Below are positions 29,090 through 37,963 of a stretch of 64,000 nucleotides of DNA, in pieces. The stretch is from a bacterium (GTDB taxonomy: Bacteria > Gemmatimonadota > Gemmatimonadetes > Longimicrobiales > RSA9): NCBI GenBank assembly GCA_003242735.1, contig QGVH01000005.1, forward strand, positions 62,001 through 126,000. The letters are read 5' to 3'. The notes below the pieces were generated by a model. It saw nothing but the letters and a program-made list of their open reading frames with translations, was not told where the DNA came from and ran no database searches. Position 1 is the first letter of the stretch. Each line of letters begins with the position of its first letter. Made by a program: the position numbers and the translations under genes.

Positions 29090-30622
29090 ATGTCGGAAAC
29101 GGACGCAGGACGCAGCGACGAACTGATCGTGCGGGCGCTGGACCGCGCGGCCGGCGCGCCGCTGGTGCCGGGCAACGCGGTGCGCCTCCTGCGCGATGCG
29201 GACGAGAACTATCCCGCGTGGCTCGAGGCGATCCGCAGCGCCGAGCGCTACGTCTACTTCGAGAGCTACATCATCTACGACGACGACGTGGGCGCCGCCT
29301 TCGCGGACGCGCTCTGCTCCCGGGCGCGCGAGGGCGTGCGCGTGCGTGTCATCTACGACTGGCTCGGCGCGCTCGGGAAGACGTCGCGCCGCTTCTGGCG
29401 ACGTTTGCGCGAGGCCGGCGTCGAGGTCCGCTGCTACAACCCGCCTCGTCTCTCGAGCCCCCTCGGCTGGCTGCACCGCGATCATCGGAAGATGCTCTCG
29501 GTGGACGGGCGGATCGCCTTCATCACGGGCCTGTGCGTCGGCCGGCCGTGGGCAGGCGATCCCAGCCGCGGCGTCCCGCCGTGGCGCGACACCGGCATCG
29601 AGATCCGCGGGCCTGCCGTGGCGGATGTCGAGGCCGCGTTCGCTCGGGTCTGGGCGGAGTTGGGGCCGCCGGTGCCGCCGGACGAGCGCGTGCCCCGCGA
29701 GCGAATGGCGGTTGCAGGGGCGGTGGCGCTCCGGGTCGTGGCGAGCAGTCTGGGCAGCACGGGCATCCTGCGGCTCGACCAGCTCGTCGCCGCAGGGGCC
29801 CGCGACCGGCTGTGGCTCACCGACGCGTACTTCGCCGGCATCCCCTCCTACGTGCAGGCGCTCCGCGCCGCCGCGCAGGATGGCGTGGACGTTCGCCTCC
29901 TCGTCCCGGGCGCCACGGACGTCCCGCTGCTCCGCCAGCTCTCGCAGGCGGGCTACCGCCCCCTGCTCGAGGCCGGCGTGCGCGTGTTCGAGTGGAAGGG
30001 GTCCATGCTGCACGCCAAGACCGCCGTCGCCGACGGGCGCCTGGCGCGCGTCGGGTCCAGCAACCTGAACATCTCGAGCTGGATGGCCAACCTCGAACTG
30101 GACGCGGTGGTGGAAGACGCCGGCTTCGCCGCGGAGATGGAGCGCATGTACCTGGAGGACCTCGAGAACGCCACCGAGATCGTGCTCCCCCGGGCGCGAC
30201 CTCTCCGCCGCCTCGAATCCGGCGAGCGACCCGCGTACCGGAGCCGCCCCACCGCGCTCCTCTCCGGCGCCAGTGCGGGCCGCGCCGCCGCCGGCGCGCT
30301 GCGACTCGGCAACACCGTCGGCGCCGCGATCATCGACCGGCGCGTCCTCGGGCCGGCGGAGGCCAGGATCCTCGGGCTCGCCGGCCTCGCGCTGCTCGTG
30401 CTCGCGGTGATCGCCATCGTGTTCCCGCGCCTGCTCGCGATCGTGCTGGCCATCGTGCTCGGCTGGTTCGGCGTGGCCCTGCTCCTCAAGGCCGCGACGC
30501 TCTGGCGCGAAGGGAGCGGGCCGGAACCGAGCGCGCCGCCGCGCGGGCGTTCACGCCCAGACCGACCGGGTCACCACGAAAGGCCTTCCTCGAGATCGCC
30601 GGCGCGGGCACCCGCTCGATGA
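29090..30622 (+). CDS. Phospholipase D-family (cardiolipin synthase-like) protein with C-terminal membrane hairpin
   Basis: Encodes 510 aa, 19 nt after ftsH. Two HKD motifs are complete: HRKMLSVD (after WLHRD) and HAKTAVAD followed by [10 protein letters not shown]. Such enzymes transfer phosphatidyl groups or hydrolyse phospholipids. Unusually there is no N-terminal membrane helix; instead the C-terminus holds a two-helix hairpin ([18 protein letters not shown] and [19 protein letters not shown]) before a Pro/Arg/Ser-rich tail. It may be cardiolipin synthase or another PLD-type lipid enzyme. Close spacing suggests co-transcription with ftsH. Confidence 0.88.
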   Translation: MSETDAGRSDELIVRALDRAAGAPLVPGNAVRLLRDADENYPAWLEAIRSAERYVYFESYIIYDDDVGAAFADALCSRAREGVRVRVIYDWLGALGKTSRRFWRRLREAGVEVRCYNPPRLSSPLGWLHRDHRKMLSVDGRIAFITGLCVGRPWAGDPSRGVPPWRDTGIEIRGPAVADVEAAFARVWAELGPPVPPDERVPRERMAVAGAVALRVVASSLGSTGILRLDQLVAAGARDRLWLTDAYFAGIPSYVQALRAAAQDGVDVRLLVPGATDVPLLRQLSQAGYRPLLEAGVRVFEWKGSMLHAKTAVADGRLARVGSSNLNISSWMANLELDAVVEDAGFAAEMERMYLEDLENATEIVLPRARPLRRLESGERPAYRSRPTALLSGASAGRAAAGALRLGNTVGAAIIDRRVLGPAEARILGLAGLALLVLAVIAIVFPRLLAIVLAIVLGWFGVALLLKAATLWREGSGPEPSAPPRGRSRPDRPGHHERPSSRSPARAPAR

Positions 30623-30752
30623 TGTCGGCGCTGCCCGGCGCCCGACCCGTCGTCCGCATCGGCACCCACGGGTGGCGCCGGACGCCCTCCGCAGGGAACT
30701 CTTCTTGCACGGCCAGGCACACCCGTCGGCCGGCCCGACCCACGGAGGAACC

Positions 30753-32045
30753 ATGCGTGCGCGCGAGGTGCTGGTTCCGCTGATGTTGCCGTTCATCTGT
30801 GCTGGCTGCGGCCAGCCCGCCGGCGAGCCGCAGAGCGGCGCCCCCGAAGCCGCCGCGCCCGCCGGGGAGACGGCCGGAGCGGCAGGCCGCGCCACTCCGC
30901 CGGACTGTCCACGCGTCGAGACGCGCCCGCCCAACGCAGAGGGCCAGCGGCCCGCCTTCCCCGGCCAGACCCGGGCGTGCGCCGTGGAGTCGGATGTGGC
31001 GTTCGACGTCGTGGTGCTCGCGCGCGGGCTCGAGCATCCGTGGGCGGTCGAGCCGCTGCCGGGCGGCGACCTCCTCGTCACCGAGCGCCCGGGCCGCATG
31101 CGCATCGTCGGCGCCGACGGACGGGTCGGCGAGCCGATCGAGGGGCTGCCGCGCGTGGACGCGCGCGGGCAGGGCGGCCTGCTCGACGTCGCCCTCAGCC
31201 CCGACTTCGAGACCGACCGCACGATCTTCTGGAGCTACGCCGAGCCGCGGCGCGGCGGCGGCAACGGGACGACCGTCGCGCGCGGCGTGCTGTCGGCCGA
31301 CCGTCGCCGCCTCGAACAGGTGCAGGTCATCTTCCGCGCCGAACCCACGTACGCCGGCCGCGCCCACTTCGGCTCACGCCTCGCCTTCGGACCGGACGGC
31401 ATGCTCTACATCACCACCGGCGACCGCTTCGACACGCCCATGCGCATGCACGCGCAGCAGCTCGACAACCACCTCGGCAAGGTGCTGCGCATCGCGCCGG
31501 ATGGGAGCGTGCCACGGGACAACCCGTTCGTTGGCCAGCCGGACGCGCGGCCGGAGATCTGGTCGCTCGGCCATCGGAACATCCAGGCAATGGCGTTCGA
31601 CCCACAGGGCCGGCTCTGGACCGTCGAGCACGGGCCGCGGGGAGGCGACGAGCTGAACCTGATCCAGCCGGGCAACAACTACGGCTGGCCGCTGGTCTCG
31701 TACGGCGAGGAGTACACGGGCCGGCCGATCGCGACGGCGGAGACCCAGCGCCCCGGCTACGAGCAGCCGGTCTACTACTGGGACCCCGTGATCGCCCCGT
31801 CCGGCGCGCAGTGGTACACGGGCGACGCGTTCCCCGCATGGCGCGGCGACCTGTTCATCGGGGGGCTGGTCGCGAGGGCGCTGGTGCGGCTCGTGGTCGA
31901 CAACGATCGGGTGGTGGGCGAGGAGCACCTGCTCGCGGACCGGGACCAGCGCATCCGCGACGTGCGCCAGGGGCCGGACGGCACGCTGTACGTCGTGACC
32001 GACCACGACGACGGGGAGTTGTGGCGGATCGTGCCCTCGCGTTGA
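30753..32045 (+). CDS. PQQ-dependent sugar dehydrogenase-type lipoprotein
   Basis: Encodes 430 aa; GGAGGAA precedes ATG 30753. The lipobox ICAGC predicts a lipoprotein. The catalytic propeller is of the GSDH (glucose/sorbosone dehydrogenase) family: LEHPWAVEPLPGGDLLVTER, GQGGLLDVALSPDF, YAGRAHFGSRLAFGPDGMLY, LGHRNIQAMAFD, HGPRGGDELN and PGNNYGWPLVSYG. The His/Arg/Asn positions match the usual PQQ and calcium site. It probably oxidises aldose sugars in the periplasm, feeding electrons to the respiratory chain. Confidence 0.92.
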   Translation: MRAREVLVPLMLPFICAGCGQPAGEPQSGAPEAAAPAGETAGAAGRATPPDCPRVETRPPNAEGQRPAFPGQTRACAVESDVAFDVVVLARGLEHPWAVEPLPGGDLLVTERPGRMRIVGADGRVGEPIEGLPRVDARGQGGLLDVALSPDFETDRTIFWSYAEPRRGGGNGTTVARGVLSADRRRLEQVQVIFRAEPTYAGRAHFGSRLAFGPDGMLYITTGDRFDTPMRMHAQQLDNHLGKVLRIAPDGSVPRDNPFVGQPDARPEIWSLGHRNIQAMAFDPQGRLWTVEHGPRGGDELNLIQPGNNYGWPLVSYGEEYTGRPIATAETQRPGYEQPVYYWDPVIAPSGAQWYTGDAFPAWRGDLFIGGLVARALVRLVVDNDRVVGEEHLLADRDQRIRDVRQGPDGTLYVVTDHDDGELWRIVPSR

Positions 32046-32100
32046 GGCCGCCGCAGGAGGCGCCGCCGAGGCGTCACCCGCGCCGACGCCGTCTGGTGCG

Positions 32101-33975
32101 ATGACCACGGACGCCGCCCTGACGTTCGCCATTGCGCTGGTCGCCGGCGTGATCGTGCAGTCGGCCGCGCAACACCTGCGCATCCCGGGCATTGTCCTGC
32201 TGCTGCTGGCAGGCGCCGTGCTCGGCCCGGAGGCGCTCGGCCTGGTGAATCCCGATGCGCTGGGCGCCGGCCTCGAACTGCTGGTCGGCTTCTCGGTCGC
32301 GGTGATCCTCTTCGAGGGCGGCCTGAACCTCGATCTCGGGCGCATCCGCCGCGAGGCGAAGACCATCCGCCGGCTCATCACGCTCGGCGTGGTCGTGTCG
32401 CTGATCGGCGGCGCGCTCGCCGCGCACTACGTCCTGGGGTGGGGCTGGCGCGCGGCCGTGCTGTTCGGCTCCCTGATCACCGTGACCGGCCCGACCGTCA
32501 CGCTCCCGCTCCTACGCCGCATCCGCGTCGCCCCGAACGTCGCGACGATCCTCGAGGCCGAGGCCGTGCTGATCGATCCGATCGGCGCGATCGTGGCCGT
32601 CGTCGCGCTCGAGGTGGCGCTGGCGACGACGACGCAGGCCGCCGCCTTCGGCCTGCTCGGGATCCCGGCGCGGCTCTTCGCCGGGGCGGTCATCGGCGCG
32701 GGCGGCGGCGCGGCGGTCGGCCTGCTGCTCCGCAATGAACGGCTGGTGCCGTCGGGCCTCGAGAACATCTTCGCGCTCTCCGCCGTGCTCCTGCTGTATG
32801 CGCTCGGCAACGCCGCGGTGCCGGAGAGCGGGATCCTCGCCGCGACCGTGGCGGGCGTCGTCGTCGGCGGCATGCGCACGCGCCTCCAGCGCGAGCTGCG
32901 CGAGTTCAAGGAGCAGCTCACGGTCATGCTCGTGGGCCTGCTCTTCGTCCTGCTCGCGGCCGACGTCCGCCTCGCCGAGGTCACCGCCCTCGGCTGGGGC
33001 GGGGTGCTCACGGTGCTGCTCGTGATGTTCGTGATCCGCCCCGTCGGCGTCGCGCTCTGCACCCGCGGCTCGACGCTGAGCTGGCGGGAACGCGCCTTCA
33101 TCGCATGGCTCGGGCCCCGCGGCATCGTCGCTGCGGCGGTCGCATCCCTGTTCGCGCAGGCGCTGCTGGACCGCGGCCTCCCGCTGGGTGGCGAGCTGCG
33201 CGCGCTCGTGTTCCTCGTCATCGCGACGACGGTGCTCGTGCAGGGGCTCTCCGGCGGCCCGATCGCCGGCGTGCTCGGCGTCCGGCGCCGCAGCGACAGG
33301 GGCTACATCGTTGTGGGCGCCAACCCGCTCGGCCGCGCCCTCGCCCACGCGCTCCGCGCCGCCGGTGAAGAACTCGTGCTGATCGACAACAACGCGGCAC
33401 AGGTCCGCGCGGCCGAGGAGGAGCGGCTGCCGGTCATCTTCGGCAGCGCCAACGAGGATGGGCCGCTGATCCGCGCCGACATCGAGGGGCGGCGCGGTTT
33501 CATCACCGTCACGACGAACGAGGGGCTGAACCTGCTGCTCGCCCGGCGTGCGAAGGAGCTGTTCCGCGTCCCCCGCACGTACGTCACCGTGCATCGCGCC
33601 AAGGCCGGCATCCAGCCGTCGCACGTACGCGAGGCGGGCGCCGCAGTGCTGTTCGGCGGCCCGATCGAGGTGGAGCATTGGATCCACCGCGTCCAGCAGG
33701 GGGCGGCAACGATCGAACATTGGCGCTACGCCGGTGCAGCCGCTGGAGGCGCGTTGTCGGAGGGGATGGCTGTCGCTACCCTCGGCGGGTTGCTGCCGCT
33801 CGTGATCGTGCGGCGCGGGACCGCCGCGCCTGTGGACGCGGAGACCCGCATCCAGCCCGGCGATGTCGTGATCCTGCTGATCCAGCGCGAAGCAGCCGCT
33901 GGCGCGCGCGACCGCCTGCTCGCCAGCGGCTGGGTGCCCGTTCCCTCGGACGGCAGCGCGCGGGCGGCGTCATAG
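32101..33975 (+). CDS. CPA1-type K+/H+ or Na+/H+ antiporter with TrkA-N domain
   Basis: Encodes 624 aa. Twelve or so helices form a Na+/H+ exchanger domain (residues 1-~395), with the motif LITVTGPTVTLPLL and EAVLIDPIGAIVAVV containing the ion-binding acid. A RCK/TrkA-N domain follows (YIVVGANPLGRALAHALRAA, VLIDNN, VIFGSANED) for nucleotide gating, and a short TrkA-C-like end (DAETRIQPGDVVILLI). The combination is typical of KefB/CvrA/NhaP-like regulated antiporters for pH and potassium homeostasis. Start ATG 32101, 55 nt after the dehydrogenase. Confidence 0.9.
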   Translation: MTTDAALTFAIALVAGVIVQSAAQHLRIPGIVLLLLAGAVLGPEALGLVNPDALGAGLELLVGFSVAVILFEGGLNLDLGRIRREAKTIRRLITLGVVVSLIGGALAAHYVLGWGWRAAVLFGSLITVTGPTVTLPLLRRIRVAPNVATILEAEAVLIDPIGAIVAVVALEVALATTTQAAAFGLLGIPARLFAGAVIGAGGGAAVGLLLRNERLVPSGLENIFALSAVLLLYALGNAAVPESGILAATVAGVVVGGMRTRLQRELREFKEQLTVMLVGLLFVLLAADVRLAEVTALGWGGVLTVLLVMFVIRPVGVALCTRGSTLSWRERAFIAWLGPRGIVAAAVASLFAQALLDRGLPLGGELRALVFLVIATTVLVQGLSGGPIAGVLGVRRRSDRGYIVVGANPLGRALAHALRAAGEELVLIDNNAAQVRAAEEERLPVIFGSANEDGPLIRADIEGRRGFITVTTNEGLNLLLARRAKELFRVPRTYVTVHRAKAGIQPSHVREAGAAVLFGGPIEVEHWIHRVQQGAATIEHWRYAGAAAGGALSEGMAVATLGGLLPLVIVRRGTAAPVDAETRIQPGDVVILLIQREAAAGARDRLLASGWVPVPSDGSARAAS

Positions 33976-34061
33976 GCCGGACGCCGCCACAGCGCCTCCC
34001 ACATCGACGCGCCGCCCGCCGCGCCGGCCTCGCTCGGGCTCGGCGCCCCGACCCGCCGCGT

Positions 34062-34089
34062 TTGCGCCCGATCCCTGACGCCCTATCTT
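34062..34089 (+). promoter_or_regulatory. Candidate sigma-70-type promoter for M14 peptidase
   Basis: TTGCGC (34062-34067) and TATCTT (34084-34089) are separated by 16 nt in the otherwise GC-rich gap, about 95 nt before the M14 start. The hexamers are imperfect and no mapping data exist. Confidence 0.3.
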
Positions 34090-34184
34090 TGGCCCCACCT
34101 GACCAGATCCCTGTCGCGAAACCCGACGGCGCCGCGGGCCTCACCGCCCGCTGCCGCGCCACGGCCCAGGTACGGAGTCGCACC

Positions 34185-37142
34185 ATGCTCCCCACTCGCT
34201 CGCTTGCCTGCGCCATGTCCCGACTGGCTGCGTCCCCCACGGACGAGCGAACCCGGACGCCGCGTCCCCCACACCTCCGCACGGGCATCGCTCAACGGCT
34301 CTGCGAGGGGGCGGCCCCGATCCGCGAACCGGGCCGGGGCGCCCGCGCCCTCGCCCTCGCCCTGGCCCTCTCGCTGGGCGCGCTGCCGCCGGCACAGCCC
34401 CGGACCATCCACGCGCAAACGCGCCTCACCACCCCGGAAGAGGAGTTCGGCCACCCGATCGGCGCGGACTACCAGCTCCCGAACTACCAGCAGCTCATGG
34501 CCTACTGGCAGAAGCTGGCCGTCCAGTCCGACCGCATGGTGCTCGACACCATCGGCTTCACCGCCGAAGGCCGGCCCCAGCTCATGGCCATCATCACCTC
34601 CCCCGAGAACCACCGGAACCTCGAGCGCTACAAGGAGATCTCGCGCCGGCTCGCCCTCGCCGAAGGGCTGACCGACGAGGAAGCGCGCGCGCTCGCGCGC
34701 GAGGGCAAGGCCGTCGTCTGGATCGACGGCGGGCTGCACGCCACCGAGGTGCTCGGCGCCCAGCAGCTCATGGAGCTCGTCTGGCAGCTCGTCAGCATGG
34801 ATGACCCCGAAACGCTCCGCATCCTCGACGACGTCATCGTCCTCGCCGTCCACGCGAACCCGGACGGCCACGACCTCGTCGCCGACTGGTACATGCGCGA
34901 GCCGGAGCCGACACGCCGCTCGCTCAGCGGCCTCCCGCGCCTCTACCAGAAGTACATCGGGCACGACAACAACCGCGACTTCTACCTCGTCTCGCAGCCC
35001 GAGACGGAGAACATGAGCCGCGTGATGTTCCGCGAGTGGTTCCCGCAGATCGTCTACAACCACCACCAGACGGGGCCGCGCGGCACGGTGCTCTTCGCGC
35101 CGCCGTTCCGCGATCCGTTCAACCACTACTACGACCCGCTGGTGGTGGTGGGCATCGATCTCGTCGGCGCGGCGATGCACAGCCGCTTCATCGCGGAGGG
35201 CAAGCCCGGCGCCACCATGCGCCGCGGCGCGAACTACTCGACCTGGTGGAACGGCGGGCTGCGCACCACTGCGTACTTCCACAACATGATCGGGCTGCTC
35301 ACGGAGACGATCGGCAGCCCGACGCCGATGGAGATCCCGTTCGTGCCCGAGCGTCAGTTGCCGCACGGCGACCTGCCCTTCCCCGTGCCGCCGCAGAAGT
35401 GGCATTTCCGCCAGTCCATCGAGTACTCGATGACCGCGAACCGCGCCGTGCTCGACGTCGCCTCGCGCTACCGCGAGACGCTGCTCTACAACATCTACGT
35501 GATGGGCAGGAACTCCATCGAGCGGGGCAGCCGGGACCACTGGACGATCTATCCCAGCCGCATCGAGGCGGTGCGCAAGGCGATGGCCGGGGCGCGCGCC
35601 GCGGGCGGCGCGCAGACAGGCGCGGAAGGCGACGCGGCATCGTCGCAGGACTACCTCTCGCTCCTCTACGATCCAGCGCTGCGGGACCCGCGCGGATACA
35701 TCATCCCCGCGGACCAGCCGGACTTCCTCACCGCGACGAAGTTCGTCAACGCGTTGATCAAGAGCGGCGTCACCGTCCACCGGGCGACGGCGCCGTTCAC
35801 GGTGAACGGGAAGCGCTACCCCGCGGGCTCGTACGTCGTGAAGACCGCGCAGGCGTTCCGGCCGCACATCCTGGACATGTTCGAGCCCCAGGACCACCCC
35901 AACGACTTCCAGTACCCGGGCGGGCCGCCGATCCCGCCGTACGATGTCGCCGGCTGGACGCTCGCCTACCAGATGGGCATCCGGTTCGACCGCATCCTGG
36001 ACGGCTTCGACGGGCCGTTCGAGAAGCTCGAGGATGTCGTGTCTCCGCCCCCGGGCCGGGTCGAGCCCGTGGGCCGCAACGGCGGCTGGCTGCTCTCGCA
36101 CCGCGTCAACGACGCCTTCATCGCCGTCAACCGGCTGCTCGCTGCGGGTGAGCAGGTGTACTGGCTGAGGGAGCCGGTGCGTGCGGGGACCGAGCGGCAC
36201 CCCGTCGGCACGTTCTTCATCCCCGCGAGCGACCGCGCGCTGCCGATCCTGCGGGAACTCGCGCGGGAGAAGGGGCTGAGCTTCGAGGCCGTCGGCTCAC
36301 GCCCGCGCGCCGAGGCGTTCGCGCTCCGCCCCGTCCGCATCGGCCTCTGGGACCGCTACGGCGGCTCCATGCCCTCGGGCTGGGTGCGCTGGCTGTTCGA
36401 GCAGTTCGAGTTCCCGTTCCAGCTCGTCTTCGCGCCGGAGCTCGACCGCGGCAACCTCCGCGAGAAGTTCGACGTACTGGTCTTCGTCGGCGGCGCGATC
36501 CCGCCGGTGCGCCGCACTGCCGCGTCCGGGGACGCGTCGGGCGGCGGGTTCCAGCCGCCGTTGCCGCAGAACGTCCCCGAGGAGTACCGCGAGTGGATCG
36601 GCTCCATCACTGCCGAGCAGACCATCCCGCGGCTACGAGAGTTCCTCGAGGCCGGCGGAACCATCCTCACCATCGGCAGCTCGACGAACCTCGCCTACCA
36701 CCTCGGCCTGCCCGTGGCGGACCAGCTCGTGGAGGTGCGCGACGACGGGACGGAGCGCCGCCTCTCGCGCGAAGAGTTCTACGTGCCCGGCTCTGTCCTC
36801 CGGGTGCGGGTGGACACCACCGCGCCCGTCGCGCACGGGATGGAGGAGGTCGTGGACGTCATGTTCGACAACAGCCCGGTGTTCCGCCTGACCGAGGATG
36901 CGGCCCGGCGCGGCGTGCGGCGCGTCGCATGGTTCGACACAGCCGAGCCGCTGCGGAGCGGCTGGGCGTGGGGCCAGCATCACCTGGAGGGCGGCGCCGC
37001 CGTGGTCGAGGCCGAGGTGGGCAAGGGCAAGCTGTTCCTCTTCGGACCGGAGATCACCTTCCGCGCGCAGCCGCACGGCACGTTCAAGTTCCTGTTCAAC
37101 GGGATCTATCTGGGTGTCGCGGAGCCGGCGCGGCTGCGGTAG
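34185..37142 (+). CDS. Secreted M14-family metallocarboxypeptidase
   Basis: Encodes 985 aa from ATG 34185; an ATG ten codons later is an alternative. A long n-region precedes the signal core (ALALALALSLGALPPAQP). The peptidase domain (~90-420) has zinc ligands in GGLHATEVLGAQQ (HxxE) and a His in VLAVHANPDGHD, substrate-binding GHDNNRDFY and catalytic Glu in LLTETIGSPTP. A large C-terminal region (~480-985) includes a glutamine-amidotransferase/trimerisation-like module ending QPHGTFKFLFNGIYLG. These long M14 proteins are typical of Gemmatimonadota and Bacteroidota and probably digest extracellular peptides. Confidence 0.9.
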   Translation: MLPTRSLACAMSRLAASPTDERTRTPRPPHLRTGIAQRLCEGAAPIREPGRGARALALALALSLGALPPAQPRTIHAQTRLTTPEEEFGHPIGADYQLPNYQQLMAYWQKLAVQSDRMVLDTIGFTAEGRPQLMAIITSPENHRNLERYKEISRRLALAEGLTDEEARALAREGKAVVWIDGGLHATEVLGAQQLMELVWQLVSMDDPETLRILDDVIVLAVHANPDGHDLVADWYMREPEPTRRSLSGLPRLYQKYIGHDNNRDFYLVSQPETENMSRVMFREWFPQIVYNHHQTGPRGTVLFAPPFRDPFNHYYDPLVVVGIDLVGAAMHSRFIAEGKPGATMRRGANYSTWWNGGLRTTAYFHNMIGLLTETIGSPTPMEIPFVPERQLPHGDLPFPVPPQKWHFRQSIEYSMTANRAVLDVASRYRETLLYNIYVMGRNSIERGSRDHWTIYPSRIEAVRKAMAGARAAGGAQTGAEGDAASSQDYLSLLYDPALRDPRGYIIPADQPDFLTATKFVNALIKSGVTVHRATAPFTVNGKRYPAGSYVVKTAQAFRPHILDMFEPQDHPNDFQYPGGPPIPPYDVAGWTLAYQMGIRFDRILDGFDGPFEKLEDVVSPPPGRVEPVGRNGGWLLSHRVNDAFIAVNRLLAAGEQVYWLREPVRAGTERHPVGTFFIPASDRALPILRELAREKGLSFEAVGSRPRAEAFALRPVRIGLWDRYGGSMPSGWVRWLFEQFEFPFQLVFAPELDRGNLREKFDVLVFVGGAIPPVRRTAASGDASGGGFQPPLPQNVPEEYREWIGSITAEQTIPRLREFLEAGGTILTIGSSTNLAYHLGLPVADQLVEVRDDGTERRLSREEFYVPGSVLRVRVDTTAPVAHGMEEVVDVMFDNSPVFRLTEDAARRGVRRVAWFDTAEPLRSGWAWGQHHLEGGAAVVEAEVGKGKLFLFGPEITFRAQPHGTFKFLFNGIYLGVAEPARLR

Positions 37143-37180
37143 CGGCGAGCCCGCGTCGTGGTCCATGGAAGGAGGCCGGG

Positions 37181-37948
37181 ATGGCCGAGTCGAACGATCA
37201 TGGTCGCTTCGTCTGGCACGACCTGCTGACGACCGATCCCGAGACGGCAGCCGCGTTCTACACGAGCGTGTTCGGTTGGGGCACTGCGCCGTACGAGATT
37301 CCGGGTGTCACGACGCTCACCGTCTGGACGGCCGGGGACGTGCCGGTCGCGTCCCCGGGCCGGCTGGAGAACGAGCCGTGGACCGCTGCCGCCGGCCTCG
37401 GGCCCCACTGGCTGACCTACATCGGCGCGCGTGACGTGGACGCGACGGTCGCGCACGCCGAACGACTGGGCGCGCGCGTGCTCGCCCCCGCGCTCGACGT
37501 ACCGAGCATCGGGCGCTACGCCGTGCTGGCCGACCCGCAGGGCGCGGTGTTCGCGGCGTTCCGGCCGGCCGCGACGGTCCCCGACGCGCCGCGGCCCGGG
37601 AGCATCGAGTGGCACGAACTCGCGACCACGGATCCTCGCGCCGCGTTCGCTTTCTACTCCGCGGTGTTCGGGTGGGTCGAGATCGGAGCCGGGGACGATG
37701 TGGTCACGACCCTCGTCTTCGGCCGGCCGAACGGCCCGCCGCTCGGCGTGATCCGTCGCATCGGGCGGGACGAGCACGGGCCGGCGTGGCTGGGCTACAC
37801 CACGGTCGGCGACGTGGACCGCGTCGCGGACGACGCGACGCGCGGCGGCGGGCGCGTCGTCGCCGGGCCCATGGACGCGCCGGGCGGCGGCGGCCGCATC
37901 GTGGTGTGCGAGGATCCGCAGGGGGCGCGGTTCGGCGCGCTCCAGTGA
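37181..37948 (+). CDS. Tandem VOC (glyoxalase/bleomycin-resistance) protein
   Basis: Encodes 255 aa; GGAGG lies 7 nt before ATG 37181. Two VOC modules are duplicated: FVWHDLLTTDPETAAAFYTS, then IEWHELATTDPRAAFAFYSA about 135 residues later. Each ends in a metal-site-like strand (YAVLADPQGAVFAAF, IVVCEDPQGARFGAL). Substrate unknown; two-domain proteins of this type are often annotated as hydroxylase or glyoxalase-like. It follows the M14 gene by 38 nt. Confidence 0.85.
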   Translation: MAESNDHGRFVWHDLLTTDPETAAAFYTSVFGWGTAPYEIPGVTTLTVWTAGDVPVASPGRLENEPWTAAAGLGPHWLTYIGARDVDATVAHAERLGARVLAPALDVPSIGRYAVLADPQGAVFAAFRPAATVPDAPRPGSIEWHELATTDPRAAFAFYSAVFGWVEIGAGDDVVTTLVFGRPNGPPLGVIRRIGRDEHGPAWLGYTTVGDVDRVADDATRGGGRVVAGPMDAPGGGGRIVVCEDPQGARFGALQ

Positions 37949-37963
37949 GATCGTCGCCGGGAC

